Assembly: GCF_002343915.1 (NCBI RefSeq)
Contig: NZ_NETK01000001.1
Span: 4,784,001 to 4,848,000, forward strand
From: Nannocystis exedens
GTDB lineage: Bacteria; Myxococcota_A; Polyangia; Nannocystales; Nannocystaceae
Direction of reading: 5' to 3'
Length of the DNA stretch: 64,000 nucleotides
In this document: positions 9,749 through 19,565 of the stretch, one piece after another
How positions within the stretch are numbered: position 1 is the stretch's first letter
How the letters are laid out: every line of letters begins with the position of its first letter
Program-made: the position numbers and the translations under genes
Notes under the pieces: generated by a model
Databases searched by the model: none
Told to the model about the DNA's origin: nothing
The model's input: only the letters and a program-made list of their open reading frames with translations

Positions 9749-11271
9749 CCCTCCGACCACCCGCCCTCGCAGCCGGTGAACAGCTCGTCGGCCTGCTCCG
9801 GACCCCACGAGCCGGCCGGGTACTCGGCCGGCGGCGGCGCGTCCGGCCGGTCCCAGGCGCCCCGGAACGCGTCGGCGAACCGCCAGCTCGCCTCGATCTC
9901 GTCGGCGTGGAGGAACAGCGTCTGGTCGCCGCTGAGCGCGTCGAGCAGCAGCCGCTCGTAGGCCGGCGCGGTGCGGTCGCCGAAGCGCTCGCGGTAGTCG
10001 AAGTCGAGCTCGGCCGGGGCCATCACCATGGCCGCGCCCGGGCGCTTGACCCCGAAGGACAGGCGGATCGCCTCGCGCGGCTGGATCGAGATGGTCAACG
10101 CGTTGGGGCGGATCTGGCACAGGTCGCCCTGGCGCAGGCGCTCGCGGAACTCGTCGTCGCTGATGCCCTCGGGGCGGTTGAACAGCTGCACCGGCGGCAC
10201 GCGGAACTGGATCCGCACCTCCGTGAACTTCTTGGGCATGCGCTTGCCGTGGCGCAGCAGGATCGGCACCCCGCCCCAGCGCCACGAGTCGCACTCGGCG
10301 CGGATCGCCACGTACGTCTCGGTGCGCGAGCCGGACGGCACGCCCTCCTCCTGCAGGTAGCCCGGCACCTTCTTGTCGCCGATCCGGCCGGCCGTGTACT
10401 GCCCGCGGACCGAGTAGCGCCGCGCGTGCTCCGGCCCGGGCACGTGCAGGCTGCGCAGGAACTGGACCTTCTGCCCGCGGATCGCCGCCGCGTCGAGCGA
10501 GCTCGGCGGCTCCATCATCGCCAGCGCCAGCACCTGCAACATGTGGTTTTGGACCATGTCGCGCAGCGCACCGGTCGAGTCGTAGTAGGCCGCCCGCCCG
10601 CGCTCCATCCCCAGGTCCTCGGCGACCGTGAGCTGCACGTGCTCGACGTGGTGCCGGTTCCACAACGGCTCGAAGATCGCGTTGTGGAAGCGGAACCCGA
10701 GCAGGTTCTGCACCGTCTCTTTCCCGAGGTAGTGGTCGATGCGGTAGATCTGGTCCTCGCGCAGCGACTCGTGCAGCTGGCGGTTGAGCGCCGCCGCCGA
10801 CGCCAGGTCGTGCCCGAACGGCTTCTCCACCACCACCCGCCGCCACGCGCGAGCGTCGTCGGCGCGCACGTGCAGGAGCCCGCCGACCGACAGCAGCGCG
10901 ACCGTGGGCGCGAACAATTCTGGCTTCAAGGACAGGTAGAACAGGCGCCCCGCCTCGCGCCCCCCGGGCAGCTCGTCGAGCCGTTGCGACAGGCGGGCCA
11001 GGTCTTCCGGCGCGCCGACGTCGCCCGGCAGGTAGTGGACCCGCGGCGCGAGGGCGTCGAAGTCGGCCCGCTGCTCCGCGGGCATGGCCTCGCGGATCTG
11101 CTGGCGATAGGTCTCGTCGTCGAGCGGGCGGCGAGCGACCCCGAGCACGTGAAAGCCGCCGTTCGGGCGGCCGCGGGCGGCGAGGCTGGTGAGGGCGGGC
11201 ATCAGCTTGCGCAGCGTGAGGTCGCCGCTCGCGCCGAAGATCACGACGTGCGCCGGAGGAGAGGAGGGCAT
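9745..11271 (-). CDS. zwf: Glucose-6-phosphate 1-dehydrogenase
   Basis: First enzyme of the oxidative pentose phosphate pathway, making 6-phosphogluconolactone and NADPH. The 508-residue product shows the N-terminal nucleotide-binding motif [18 protein letters not shown] (about 9-26), a family Lys in [10 protein letters not shown], and the active-site signature [15 protein letters not shown] with the catalytic His-Asp region. Length matches the family (about 490-515). I chose ATG at 11271 ([10 protein letters not shown]), as the upstream frame is not protein-like. It is the first gene of the operon zwf-pgl-gnd-ppsA and diverges from the GH63 gene about 93 bp away, so a promoter is expected at 11272-11364. 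Confidence 0.95.
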   Translation of the reverse strand: MPSSPPAHVVIFGASGDLTLRKLMPALTSLAARGRPNGGFHVLGVARRPLDDETYRQQIREAMPAEQRADFDALAPRVHYLPGDVGAPEDLARLSQRLDELPGGREAGRLFYLSLKPELFAPTVALLSVGGLLHVRADDARAWRRVVVEKPFGHDLASAAALNRQLHESLREDQIYRIDHYLGKETVQNLLGFRFHNAIFEPLWNRHHVEHVQLTVAEDLGMERGRAAYYDSTGALRDMVQNHMLQVLALAMMEPPSSLDAAAIRGQKVQFLRSLHVPGPEHARRYSVRGQYTAGRIGDKKVPGYLQEEGVPSGSRTETYVAIRAECDSWRWGGVPILLRHGKRMPKKFTEVRIQFRVPPVQLFNRPEGISDDEFRERLRQGDLCQIRPNALTISIQPREAIRLSFGVKRPGAAMVMAPAELDFDYRERFGDRTAPAYERLLLDALSGDQTLFLHADEIEASWRFADAFRGAWDRPDAPPPAEYPAGSWGPEQADELFTGCEGGWSEG

Positions 11272-11364
11272 GAGGCGCGGCAATGGTAGCCCGCATCGCC
11301 GCGCGCGGCAGCCCCCCACGCCGGGCGAGCGAACGCGGGTCCGCGTGGTACATTGCGCGCGGCC

Positions 11365-14046
11365 ATGGATCCCGAGCGCCAGCGCCACGCCGAGCAACGC
11401 CGACGCGAACGCCGCTGGGACCTGTTCGGGCCCTACCTCGCAGAACGCGCGTGGGCCACCGTGCGCGAGGACTACAGCGAGAACGGCGACGTCTGGCGCT
11501 ACTTCCCGCACGACCACGCGCGCTCGCGGGCCTACCGGTGGAACGAGGACGGCCTCCTCGGCATCAGCGACGACCACCAGCGGCTGTGCTTCGCCCTGGC
11601 CCTGTGGAACGAGCGCGACCCGATCTTGAAGGAGCGGCTGTTCGGGGTCACCGGGCCGCAGGGGAACCACGGCGAGGACGTCAAGGAGGTCTACTTCTAC
11701 CTCGACAACACGCCGACCCACAGCTACATGCGGGCGCTCTACAAGTACCCGCAGGCGGCCTACCCGTACGAGCGCCTGCTCGCCGAGAACGCCCGCCGCT
11801 CGCGCGACGAGCCCGAGTTCGAGTTGGTCGACGCCGGCGTGTTCGACGGCGGCCGTTACTTCGACGTGTTCGTCGAGTACGCCAAGGCCGGCCCGACCGA
11901 CATCCTCATCCGGATCACCGCGCACAACCGCGGCCCCGACCCGGCCCCGCTGCACCTGCTGCCGACGCTGTGGTTCCGCAACACCTGGGCCTGGTCGGAC
12001 GACCCGCGCGTCCCCTCGCTCACCCCGGTCGACCGCCCCGACGGCCTGCCCGCGCTCGTCGCCGGCCACCGCGAGCTCGGCGAACTCTGGTTCGTCGGCG
12101 ACGCCCCCGGCGAGCTCCTGTTCACCAACAACGAGACCAACTCCGAGCGCCTGTGGGGCGCGAAGAGCCGCAGCCCGCACGTCAAGGACGCCTTCCACCG
12201 CCACGTCGTCGACCGCGAGCCCGGCGTCCTCGCCCCCGACGGCACCAAGTCGGCCGTCCACTGGCGCGCCGTCGTCGCTCCCGGCAAAAGCTGGACGGTG
12301 CGCCTGCGCCTGTCCCAAAAGACAGCCTCACCGCAGTGCCCGGCCGAGCCGGTGGCGGGCCCCGGATTCGCCCCGTTCGCCGACTTCGACGCCGTGATGC
12401 AGGCCCGCCGGGCCGAGGCCGACACCTTCTACGACGGCGTCCGCGCGCACATGTCGGACGACGAGCGGCAGGTGTTCCGCCAGGCGATCGCCGGCCTGTT
12501 GTGGTCGAAGCAGTTCTACCACTACATCGTCCGCGACTGGCTCACCGGCGACCCGGCCCAGCCGCCGCCGCCGCGCGAGCGGGCCCGCGGGCGCAACACC
12601 GACTGGCGGCACCTCTACAACCACCACGTCATGTCGATGCCCGACACCTGGGAGTACCCGTGGTACGCGGCGTGGGACCTGGCGTTCCACTGCATCCCGC
12701 TGGCGCTGGTCGACCCCGAGTTCGCCAAGGCGCAGCTCGACCTGCTGACGCGCGAGTGGTTTTTGCACCCGAACGGGGCGATGCCGGCGTACGAGTGGAA
12801 CTTCAGCGACGTGAACCCGCCCGTGTTCGCGTGGGCGACCTGGCGGGTCTACAAGATCGAGCAGCGCCACGAGGGCAAGGGCGACCGGGCCTTCCTCGAG
12901 GCGATGTTCCACAAGCTGCTGCTGCACTTCACCTGGTGGGTGAACCGCAAGGACTCGGCCGGCAAGAACATCTTCCAGGGCGGCTTCCTCGGGCTCGACA
13001 ACATCGGCGTGTTCGACCGCAGCGCCGGCCTCCCGCGCGGCGGCGTGCTCGAGCAGAGCGACGCCACCGCGTGGATGGGCATGTTCTCGCTCAACATGAT
13101 GACGATCGCGCTCGAGCTCGCCCTCGACAACCCGGTCTACGAGAAGATCGCCAGCAAGTTCTTCGAGCACTTCCTGTCGATCGCCGACGCCATGAACAAC
13201 CTCGGCGGCGAGGGCATCGGCCTGTGGGACGACCAGGACGAGTTTTTCTACGATGTCCTGCACCTGCCCGACGGCCGCGCCCTGCGCCTGCGGGCGCGCT
13301 CGCTGGTCGGCCTGATCCCGCTGCTCGCCGTCGAGACCGTCGAGCCGCTGCTGCTCGAGCAGATGCCCGGCTTCCGCCACCGCCTCGAGTGGTTCTTGGC
13401 CCACCGCCCCGACCTCGCGCGCCTGGTCTCGCGCTGGTACGAGCCGGGCGCCGGCGAGCGCCGCCTGCTCGCGCTGGTCCGCGGCAGCCGCATGAAGCGC
13501 CTGCTCCGGCGCATGCTCGACCCCAACGAGTTCCTGTCCGACTACGGCGTGCGCTCGCTGAGCAAGATCCACGCGACCCAGCCGTACCGCCTGCACATCG
13601 ACGGCAGCACCCTCTCGATCGGCTACGAGCCCGGCGAGTCGCGCACCGGCCTGTTCGGCGGCAACAGCAACTGGCGCGGCCCTGTGTGGTTCCCGATCAA
13701 CTACCTCATCATCGAGGCGCTGCAGAAGTTCCACCACTACTACTCCGACGACTTCCGCGTCGAGTGTCCGACCGGCTCCGGCCAGTACATGTCGATCCGC
13801 GAGATCGCCGACGAGCTGTCGCGCCGCCTCACCCGCCTGTTCCTGCCCGACAGCGGCGGCCGTCGCCCCTACGCCGGCGACGACCCGCGCCAGCACGACC
13901 CGCACTGGCGCGATCATCTGCTGTTCCACGAGTATTTTCATGGCGACACCGGCCAGGGCCTCGGCGCCAGCCACCAGACCGGCTGGACCGCCCTGGTCGC
14001 CAAGCTGCTCCTGCAGCAGTGCCCGCGCGTCGACGACGATCACTAG
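11365..14046 (+). CDS. Glycoside hydrolase family 63-like (MGH1-type) glucosidase
   Basis: The 893-residue cytosolic-looking protein carries the (alpha/alpha)6-barrel motifs typical of GH63 relatives: [82 protein letters not shown] and [18 protein letters not shown]. Bacterial members act on small alpha-glucosides such as glucosylglycerate or mannosylglycerate, or trim oligosaccharides; the substrate here is unknown. No signal peptide is seen. An alternative TTG start lies 12 nt upstream at 11353; I prefer ATG 11365. A CATG14-like unit lies inside at 12309-12326 (encoding LSQKTAS). Proximity to the pentose phosphate operon suggests a link to glucose supply, which is inference. Confidence 0.85.
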   Translation: MDPERQRHAEQRRRERRWDLFGPYLAERAWATVREDYSENGDVWRYFPHDHARSRAYRWNEDGLLGISDDHQRLCFALALWNERDPILKERLFGVTGPQGNHGEDVKEVYFYLDNTPTHSYMRALYKYPQAAYPYERLLAENARRSRDEPEFELVDAGVFDGGRYFDVFVEYAKAGPTDILIRITAHNRGPDPAPLHLLPTLWFRNTWAWSDDPRVPSLTPVDRPDGLPALVAGHRELGELWFVGDAPGELLFTNNETNSERLWGAKSRSPHVKDAFHRHVVDREPGVLAPDGTKSAVHWRAVVAPGKSWTVRLRLSQKTASPQCPAEPVAGPGFAPFADFDAVMQARRAEADTFYDGVRAHMSDDERQVFRQAIAGLLWSKQFYHYIVRDWLTGDPAQPPPPRERARGRNTDWRHLYNHHVMSMPDTWEYPWYAAWDLAFHCIPLALVDPEFAKAQLDLLTREWFLHPNGAMPAYEWNFSDVNPPVFAWATWRVYKIEQRHEGKGDRAFLEAMFHKLLLHFTWWVNRKDSAGKNIFQGGFLGLDNIGVFDRSAGLPRGGVLEQSDATAWMGMFSLNMMTIALELALDNPVYEKIASKFFEHFLSIADAMNNLGGEGIGLWDDQDEFFYDVLHLPDGRALRLRARSLVGLIPLLAVETVEPLLLEQMPGFRHRLEWFLAHRPDLARLVSRWYEPGAGERRLLALVRGSRMKRLLRRMLDPNEFLSDYGVRSLSKIHATQPYRLHIDGSTLSIGYEPGESRTGLFGGNSNWRGPVWFPINYLIIEALQKFHHYYSDDFRVECPTGSGQYMSIREIADELSRRLTRLFLPDSGGRRPYAGDDPRQHDPHWRDHLLFHEYFHGDTGQGLGASHQTGWTALVAKLLLQQCPRVDDDH
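12309..12326. repeat. CATG14-like unit inside the GH63 gene
   Basis: CCTGTCC-CAAA-AGACAGC, a 7-4-7 palindrome with two mismatches, read in frame as part of the domain linker. Confidence 0.45.
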
Positions 14047-14054
14047 CGAATGCT

Positions 14055-14090
14055 CGCGAGCCGGACGAAGCCCACCTCGTCCGGCTCGCG
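14055..14090. terminator. Bidirectional terminator-like hairpin
   Basis: A perfect 14-bp inverted repeat (CGCGAGCCGGACGA and its complement) with an 8-nt loop starts 9 nt after the GH63 stop and ends 18 nt before the stop of the convergent lipoprotein gene. There is no T-run, as is usual in GC-rich genomes, but position and strength fit termination for both genes. Confidence 0.75.
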
Positions 14091-14108
14091 CGGGTCGACG
14101 TGCGGACG

Positions 14109-14666
14109 CTACGGCGACCAGTGGATCCGGGCCCAGCCGTGCGACTTCTTGTTCCCGTGGAAGTCCTCCGCCGTCACGTGCCACAGATAGGCCACGTGGC
14201 TCAGCGTCCACCCGGAATCACACGTCGCATAGTCACTGAGTCGGACCATCGGACCGGTCCACACGCCGTTCGAGACGGTCGCGCCGACGGTCCCCGACTG
14301 CGTCTCCACCATCGGCACGAGCAGCCCCGTCTGCAGCTGCCCGATGTCGCCCTGAATACAGGTGCGGGAGAACTCTTGCTGGATCGTGACCTTCTTGGTG
14401 CCACCGTCGTCGGTGCCCGCGCCGATGAGCATGTAGTAGTCGTTCGGGTCAGGGACCGCGAACGACAGCGCCGCGCCGCCGTCGCTGCTGCTGACCGCCT
14501 CGTACACGTCCTGGCGCCACACCGCCGCCCACGCCACCGGTGGCGTGCTGTCGCTGGCCGGCACCGTCACGTCGTAGAAGTAGTCACACCCGACCAGCGC
14601 CAGCCCCAGCCCCAGCAGGCCGGCCGCGCGGCGCCATCGCTCATTCAAGCTTCGATCTCTGCGCAT
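14109..14666 (-). CDS. Small lipoprotein of unknown function
   Basis: From ATG 14666 the product has 185 residues with a basic N-region (MRRDRSLNERWRRA), a hydrophobic core and lipobox ALVGC at Cys27. The mature part is rich in Asp, Thr and aromatic residues, with two further cysteines (RTCIQGD, YATCDSGW) that could form a disulfide, and beta-strand-like segments (GTKKVTIQQEFSR, GVWTGPMVRLSDY). An ATG at 14699 would add 11 residues and make the signal peptide unusually long. I recognise no family. It converges with the GH63 gene across a strong hairpin. Confidence 0.65.
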   Translation of the reverse strand: MRRDRSLNERWRRAAGLLGLGLALVGCDYFYDVTVPASDSTPPVAWAAVWRQDVYEAVSSSDGGAALSFAVPDPNDYYMLIGAGTDDGGTKKVTIQQEFSRTCIQGDIGQLQTGLLVPMVETQSGTVGATVSNGVWTGPMVRLSDYATCDSGWTLSHVAYLWHVTAEDFHGNKKSHGWARIHWSP

Positions 14667-14707
14667 AACGTCCTCGTCGAGCCCTTCGGCTCGTGACAAA
14701 GTGAAGT

Positions 14708-14727
14708 CCGGCGCCCGGGAGCGCCGG
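14708..14727. terminator. Possible terminator hairpin
   Basis: CCGGCGC-CCGGGA-GCGCCGG, a perfect 7-bp stem about 160 bp downstream of the three-gene minus-strand unit that ends at 14890. The rest of 14667-14889 shows nothing I recognise. Confidence 0.35.
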
Positions 14728-14889
14728 GGCAGGCGAAGGCCTCCCTCTTCATCAGTGTCACGACCCCGGCTTTCGATCGCGGACGGTCGCCGGTCGCCGA
14801 CGTTGCCTTGAAGCGCGAGCCCGCGCGACGAAACGACGGGCCCGAAGCCGCCGGCGCCCGCGGTCGCGGGCGTGCCTCTTGAACACGAC

Positions 14890-15393
14890 TCAGCCCGGCA
14901 GCGCCTCGGGCTCGTCGCCCTCGACGTCGAGCTCGAGGTTCTCGTAAAAGTCGTCGGACACGATGAACAGCGGCCAGTCGGGCTCGATCTCGACGAAGCC
15001 GCGGCGCTCCTGGAACATCGCCACGTCGTCGAATTCGCCCTGGTACCAGCCCCACAAGAAGCGGACGCGCAGCGGGTCGATGTTGCGGGCGCGCAGCTCG
15101 TCGACGATGTCGGCGATCTCCTGCTCGTCGAACTCGTCGATGTAGCTCTCGGCCTCGTCGATCAGCTTGCCGAGGTAGGAGATCCCGCGCTTCGTCAGCT
15201 TGTAGAGCTGGGCCTTGCGATCGATCTCGATGTAGCCGTCCATCACCAGCTTCTCGAGCACCTCCTCGAGCGGCGCGTGCTGCGGCTCGAGCAGCACGGG
15301 CAGGCGGATCCCGCCCTCCCCGGGCTTGAGGTCGAGCTTCTTGAGGACGTACATCCCGGCGTAGCCGAGCTTCTTGGCGTGCGAGACGGTCAT
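14890..15393 (-). CDS. Hypothetical protein, possible winged-helix domain
   Basis: The 167-residue acidic protein starts at ATG 15393 (MTVSHAKKLGYAGMYVL). The first 70 residues read like a winged-helix fold: two helical stretches (EEVLEKLVMDGYIEIDRKAQ) followed by YKLTKRGISYLGKLIDEAE, where TxxGxxYL is common in the wing of transcriptional regulators. The second half is very acidic (EFDEQEIADIVDELRARNID) and ends in LELDVEGDEPEALPG. A role in regulation or protein interaction is inference. It is the last of three closely spaced genes, 11 bp after its neighbour. Confidence 0.7.
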   Translation of the reverse strand: MTVSHAKKLGYAGMYVLKKLDLKPGEGGIRLPVLLEPQHAPLEEVLEKLVMDGYIEIDRKAQLYKLTKRGISYLGKLIDEAESYIDEFDEQEIADIVDELRARNIDPLRVRFLWGWYQGEFDDVAMFQERRGFVEIEPDWPLFIVSDDFYENLELDVEGDEPEALPG

Positions 15394-15404
15394 GGTGCTC
15401 CTTG

Positions 15405-15938
15405 TCAGCAGGTGTACCAGCGTGCGGCCTCGAGCTGGACGAACGCGTCGCCGGTCAGCGACCAGTCGGTCGCGTGCGGCCGGCGGCGCAGCCAGGCGAC
15501 CACGTCGCCTGTCCCGTAGTACAGGCGCCGCCCGACCAGCGCCGGGGGCTTGGAGATCCGCGCGCGCCGCGGGTTGCACAGCGCGAGCACGATCGCCCGC
15601 GCGTCGCCGGCGATCGCCGGCACGCGCGTGGCGAGGAACTCCGACAGCAGCGCGATCGCGGAGTTTTCTTCGGAGAGCGCGAACTCGAGGTTGATGTCGC
15701 TCGGCACGCCGCCGCGGCGGGGCACCGCGAGCTCGTCCTCGTCGGGGCTGTGGAGCGCGAGCACCAGCGGCGACTCGACCCACAGCGCCTGGTCCTCGCC
15801 GACCAGCTCGACCCCCGGCAGCACGCACCAGCCGTAGCGCGTGTGTTCGTGGTCGACCGGGACGTCGCCGTCCCGGTCGAGCCCGAACAGCGCCAGCGGC
15901 GGCGTCTGCTCGAACGGCAGGTCGCGCAGCGAGGCCAT
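15405..15938 (-). CDS. Hypothetical protein
   Basis: The 177-residue soluble-looking protein has no signal peptide. It contains DRDGDVPVDHEHTRYGWCVLPGV, SDINLEFALSEENSAIALL, and VGRRLYYGTGDVVAWLRRRP. I cannot assign it to a family. It starts 1 nt after the stop of the upstream lipoprotein and ends 11 bp before the next gene, so the three are surely co-transcribed. A CATG14-like palindrome (CCTGTCC-CGTA-GTACAGG) at 15508-15525 lies in the coding sequence near RRLYYGTGD. Confidence 0.65.
   Translation of the reverse strand: MASLRDLPFEQTPPLALFGLDRDGDVPVDHEHTRYGWCVLPGVELVGEDQALWVESPLVLALHSPDEDELAVPRRGGVPSDINLEFALSEENSAIALLSEFLATRVPAIAGDARAIVLALCNPRRARISKPPALVGRRLYYGTGDVVAWLRRRPHATDWSLTGDAFVQLEAARWYTC
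15508..15525. repeat. CATG14-like unit inside a hypothetical gene
   Basis: CCTGTCC-CGTA-GTACAGG, six of seven arm pairs intact, read in frame. Confidence 0.5.
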
Positions 15939-15939
15939 G

Positions 15940-16683
15940 TCAGGCGCGCAACAGCACGCGCGTGCGCTTCGTCTTCACGCCGAAGCCGCCGCCGCGTCGG
16001 CCGCCGCCGCCGCTCGAGCGACCCGAGCCGCCGGAGCCCCACGCGCCGCCGCGGCTGCCATACGAGCGGCCGGAGCTCGCGCCCGACTTCGGCGGGAACT
16101 TGCTCGGGTTGGCCGCGCGGTAGCTGTCGCGGTGAGCGGCGAGCGCCCCGGCGCGAGCCGGGCTGGTGCTGTAGGGCACCATGTACATCGGGCGGTAGCC
16201 CGGCATGAACATGTTGCTGAGGAACGAGCCGAGCATCATGCCGGCCGCGATGTCCCACATCGGCGAGTGGTAGGACGCGTACGGGCCGGCGCCGGCGATC
16301 TGGTACTGCGCGGCGCCCTCGCCGACGATGTCGCGCTTGATCGTGAAGATCTTCTCGGACTCGCCGGCGCTGCCGTCGCCGTCCTTGTCGAAGAAGCCGG
16401 TGACGACCTGGGTCTTGTCGTCCTGGTCACGCACCGAGATGCTGACGACCTCGTCGCCCGTGTAGATCTCGTTGACGCGCTTCTCGAAGTCCTCCGGCCC
16501 CTCCGCCTCGCGGTAGGCCTGGTTGACCGCGTCCCAGTCGATCTCGACCCGCGTGTCCTCGGTGACGACCCAGCGCTCGTTCGAGCGCCCCGACTCGCAA
16601 CCGGTGACTCCGCCCAGCGCGACCGCCGCCGACAGCGCGACAGCGAGAGGACGGACCGCAACCATTGACAGTGGACTCTTCAT
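15940..16683 (-). CDS. Lipoprotein with Gly/Ser/Arg-rich C-terminus
   Basis: The 247-residue product has a signal peptide and lipobox (VALGGVTGCESG). The middle contains a possible calcium-binding-like run FFDKDGDGSAGESE and a hydrophobic stretch MWDIAAGMMLGSFLSNMF that could be a membrane segment. The C-terminal 60 residues are low complexity (SSGRSYGSRGGAWGSGGSG) and end in a basic tail. This layout (hydrophobic segment plus Gly-rich tail) resembles small secreted or envelope stress proteins, but I know no exact family. It is the first gene of the 16683-14890 unit. Confidence 0.7.
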   Translation of the reverse strand: MKSPLSMVAVRPLAVALSAAVALGGVTGCESGRSNERWVVTEDTRVEIDWDAVNQAYREAEGPEDFEKRVNEIYTGDEVVSISVRDQDDKTQVVTGFFDKDGDGSAGESEKIFTIKRDIVGEGAAQYQIAGAGPYASYHSPMWDIAAGMMLGSFLSNMFMPGYRPMYMVPYSTSPARAGALAAHRDSYRAANPSKFPPKSGASSGRSYGSRGGAWGSGGSGRSSGGGGRRGGGFGVKTKRTRVLLRA

Positions 16684-16697
16684 GGGTGTCTTTCGCA

Positions 16698-16714
16698 GCG
16701 CGGGCTTCCCGCGC
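16698..16714. terminator. Short strong hairpin between two minus-strand genes
   Basis: GCGCGGG-CTT-CCCGCGC is a perfect 7-bp stem with a 3-nt loop, located about 100 bp downstream of the DUF2079 gene and 15 bp upstream of the lipoprotein ATG. It may terminate the upstream gene or form part of the lipoprotein leader. Confidence 0.4.
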
Positions 16715-16810
16715 CGCAGCGCAAAAACTAATGCCCGGGTCCACCCCCGTCAAGGATCGGGGCGGAAGCGCCGCGTGTGGGCGCCCCGGCTCGCGGTCGC
16801 GTCCGCCTCC

Positions 16811-18937
16811 TCACTCCTTCGCGTCGTCGCTCGCGCCCGCCGCGGAGCTCGCGGGGCCCGAGGCGCGCCCTGGGGCTTTCTTGGCGGGCTGCCCCGACGC
16901 GGCCTCGATCGCGGCGTCCTCGCTCGGCCGCTCCCCGTGCTCGCCGCGGAACTCCTCGGGCAGCTCCGAGCCGTCGACGCGCTCGAGCAGGATGAGGCCG
17001 AGCGTGTCTTCGATGACGCGAAACTTGCCGCGCTCGACGAGGCGCTTGTAGCGGCGCTCGTCCTCCTTGCTGAAGGAGTAGACGTCGGTGAACAGGACCA
17101 CGTACTGCGCGTCGGCGATCATCGGCCAGTGGTACGCGTGGCGCCGGTTCGAGAAGTGCGGCCCGATCTCGTGGCTCACCGACAGCTTCGCCTCCGGGCC
17201 GACGCGCGCCACGATCTCCTGCACCTTCGCGTAGCGGTCCTTCATCGCCTGCGTCGGCCGCCGCTCGAAGCGGGTCCAGCCGGCCACGAACGAGGCGTTC
17301 TCGAAGATCACCCCGCGCTTCCACGACACCAGCAGCGAGCCGGTGAGCATGCCGAGCAGCAGGGTCCACGCCACGCGCGCGCGCGCCAGCCCGAGCGTGC
17401 GCAGGCGCTCGCTGTCGACCGCGCGCGCCAGGCCCTCGGGCAGCGCCGCGAACAGCATCGGGAACAGCAGCGCCGAGTATTGATAGTGGAGTGAGAACAG
17501 GTGCTTGCGGCTGGCCAGGCCGAGGAACAGAAGGCCGTGGAGCATCAGCACCACCTTGCGGCCGGCGGCGAACGGCAGCGCCAGCAGCGGCAGCAGCAGG
17601 TGGAAGAAGAACAGCAGCTTCTCCTCCTTGAACAGCACCAGCAGCGCGAACAGCGGGTTGACCAGCAGCGTGGTGAACAGCCCGCGCGCGCCCTCCTTCT
17701 CGTGCGGGATCATCTCCTCGTAGAAGTAGATGTACGAGTACGCCTTGTCGGCCGACATCAGCAGGCTCGAGTCGGCCATCACGAACGCCTTGACGAACGC
17801 GAGGTACATCAGGCTGACGGCGATCGTCACCAGGCCGGTGCGCGTGCGGCCGCTGAGGATCGCGTAGGCGCCGATGAAGCAGTTGAGGAGGCTCATGTCC
17901 TCGCGGGTCGCCAGCAGCAGCGCGAACACCAGCCAGTAGCGGCGCAGGTGGCCGGCGTCGAGCAGGTACACCGCCCACATCGCCAGCGGCACCATCAGCG
18001 CCACCGAGTGGAAGTCGAACATGTTGACCCCGTGCAGCGCGGGGTACAGGAAGTAGACGATCGTCAAGATCGTCGCCATCCACTCGTTCGTCAGCCGGCG
18101 CCGCGCCAGCAGCCACAGCGGCACCGCCCCGCTGGCGAGCCACAGCGTCTGGACCACCAGCAGCGTCTCGGCGTGCGGGTAGAGCAGGTACACCGGCGCC
18201 AGCAGCAGCAGGATCGGGTCGAAGTGCGCCGACATGTGATTGCCGCCGCGGATCAGCGAGCAATCGAGGAAGTGGCCGTGCGCCGTCTGCCACACCAGGT
18301 TGTCGTAGATCCCGAGGTCGTAGACCGTCGTCGCGATGTTGCGGTGGTCGAGCAGCGCGAACCACGACAGCAGCGCGCAGTAGCCGAGCAGCCCGGCCAC
18401 GAACACCGCGCGCGCCAGCCGGCCGTCGCGGGCCGGCACGAACGGGTCCTCCGGCGGCGCGAACCGCCCCAGCCCCAGCAGGCGGTAGAAGAACACCATG
18501 GCCACCGCCGTGACCGCTGCGGTCAAGAACGAGGTGAAGATCGGGTGCTTGACCTCGATGCGGGCCGCGCTGAGGCCGATCAGCAGCGGCCCCGCGAGGA
18601 GCACGAAGGCCCAGCGGTTGGTCGCCGCGAACGAGGCGCCGAGGCTGAGCTCCGGCTCCGTCCGCCGGCGCCGCCGCCACAGCGCCACGTAAGCGGCGGT
18701 CGTCGCGATGAACGAGACCGCGACCGCCGCCAGCACCTCGTACCGCTGGTCGATCGACAGGTCGTTCTTGACGACGTAGCGGAGCGCCGGGGCGCGGAGC
18801 AGGGGCCACAGCGCGAGCCCCGGCGAGATGGCGATCAGCAGGTACAGCGGACCCCAGCTCCACAGCTGCGCGACCGTCGCGTCGATGGCCCGCAGCAGGC
18901 GTCCCTTCGGCGGCTCGCTCTCCGGTGTCGTCGTCAT
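16811..18937 (-). CDS. DUF2079 family multi-pass membrane protein
   Basis: The 708-residue protein has roughly a dozen hydrophobic segments and the family's loop signature YDLGIYDNLVWQTAHGHFLD followed by NHMSAHFDPILLLLAPVYLL. DUF2079 members resemble GT-C-type membrane glycosyltransferases and mannosyltransferase-like proteins, but activity is unproven. A soluble periplasmic-type domain follows the membrane part (VARVGPEAKLSVSHEIGPHF), and the tail is Ala/Pro/Lys-rich. I chose ATG 18937 (MTTTPESEPP); a longer frame upstream would add an Arg-rich stretch. It diverges from sixA-ppk. Confidence 0.85.
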   Translation of the reverse strand: MTTTPESEPPKGRLLRAIDATVAQLWSWGPLYLLIAISPGLALWPLLRAPALRYVVKNDLSIDQRYEVLAAVAVSFIATTAAYVALWRRRRRTEPELSLGASFAATNRWAFVLLAGPLLIGLSAARIEVKHPIFTSFLTAAVTAVAMVFFYRLLGLGRFAPPEDPFVPARDGRLARAVFVAGLLGYCALLSWFALLDHRNIATTVYDLGIYDNLVWQTAHGHFLDCSLIRGGNHMSAHFDPILLLLAPVYLLYPHAETLLVVQTLWLASGAVPLWLLARRRLTNEWMATILTIVYFLYPALHGVNMFDFHSVALMVPLAMWAVYLLDAGHLRRYWLVFALLLATREDMSLLNCFIGAYAILSGRTRTGLVTIAVSLMYLAFVKAFVMADSSLLMSADKAYSYIYFYEEMIPHEKEGARGLFTTLLVNPLFALLVLFKEEKLLFFFHLLLPLLALPFAAGRKVVLMLHGLLFLGLASRKHLFSLHYQYSALLFPMLFAALPEGLARAVDSERLRTLGLARARVAWTLLLGMLTGSLLVSWKRGVIFENASFVAGWTRFERRPTQAMKDRYAKVQEIVARVGPEAKLSVSHEIGPHFSNRRHAYHWPMIADAQYVVLFTDVYSFSKEDERRYKRLVERGKFRVIEDTLGLILLERVDGSELPEEFRGEHGERPSEDAAIEAASGQPAKKAPGRASGPASSAAGASDDAKE

Positions 18938-19067
18938 AAGGCCTGTCTCGGGCGGCCCGACGCGGGCGAAAGACCGCGTTCTCGGGCCTTTTTTCGGAAC
19001 GCGGGAGTGTAACAGCGGCCCCAGCAGCCCAGCAAGCCGCGCCCGTTTGCGGCACACTTCCCCCGTC

Positions 19068-19544
19068 GTGCTCTTGTTTCTCGTCCGTCACGCCATCGCC
19101 GCCGAGGCGACGCCCGACCGCCCCGACGCCTCCCGCCCGCTCACGCCCGCGGGCGAGCGCAAGTTCGCCGCCGCGGTGAAGGGCGCGCGGCGGCTCGGCT
19201 GGCGCTTCGACCGCCTGTATCACAGCCCGCTCCTGCGCGCGGTCCAGACCGCGGAGCTGCTGCAGCCGCTCTTGCGGGGAGAGGCCTCGAGCCTGCCGGA
19301 TCTCGCCCGTCCGCCCGACCTCGAGATGCTCGCGCACATCGAGGGCGAGCGCGTCGCGCTGGTCGGCCACGAGCCGCACCTCAGCGCGCTGCTCGCCTTC
19401 TTGACGGTCGGTGAGATCGCTCGCGGCGAGCGGTTTCCGCTCAAGAAGGGCGGGTTCGCCGTGCTCTCTGGACCGCTGCGTCCGGCGTCGATGGAGTTGC
19501 AGGCGCTGGTTCTGCCGAAAATGCTGCGAACGCTCGGCGCCTGA
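19068..19544 (+). CDS. sixA: Phosphohistidine phosphatase SixA-like
   Basis: A 158-residue histidine phosphatase. The start is GTG 19068, which directly gives MLLFLVRHAIAAE with the catalytic RHA motif (His8); upstream frame is not protein-like. A second catalytic His appears in LVGHEPHLSALL near residue 101, and RLYHSPLLRAVQTAELL matches the SixA helix. SixA enzymes remove phosphate from histidine residues of phosphorelay or PTS proteins. The gene ends 21 bp before ppk and forms a two-gene unit with it, an arrangement known in other bacteria. Confidence 0.87.
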   Translation: MLLFLVRHAIAAEATPDRPDASRPLTPAGERKFAAAVKGARRLGWRFDRLYHSPLLRAVQTAELLQPLLRGEASSLPDLARPPDLEMLAHIEGERVALVGHEPHLSALLAFLTVGEIARGERFPLKKGGFAVLSGPLRPASMELQALVLPKMLRTLGA

Positions 19545-19565
19545 TACTCTGCGGCCGCTGCGATC

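Noticed and set aside
11283-14696. Long plus-strand open frame covering the GH63 gene
   Set aside because: The overlapping frame at 11365 has clear GH63 motifs; this one is Arg/Pro/Ala-rich shadow sequence.
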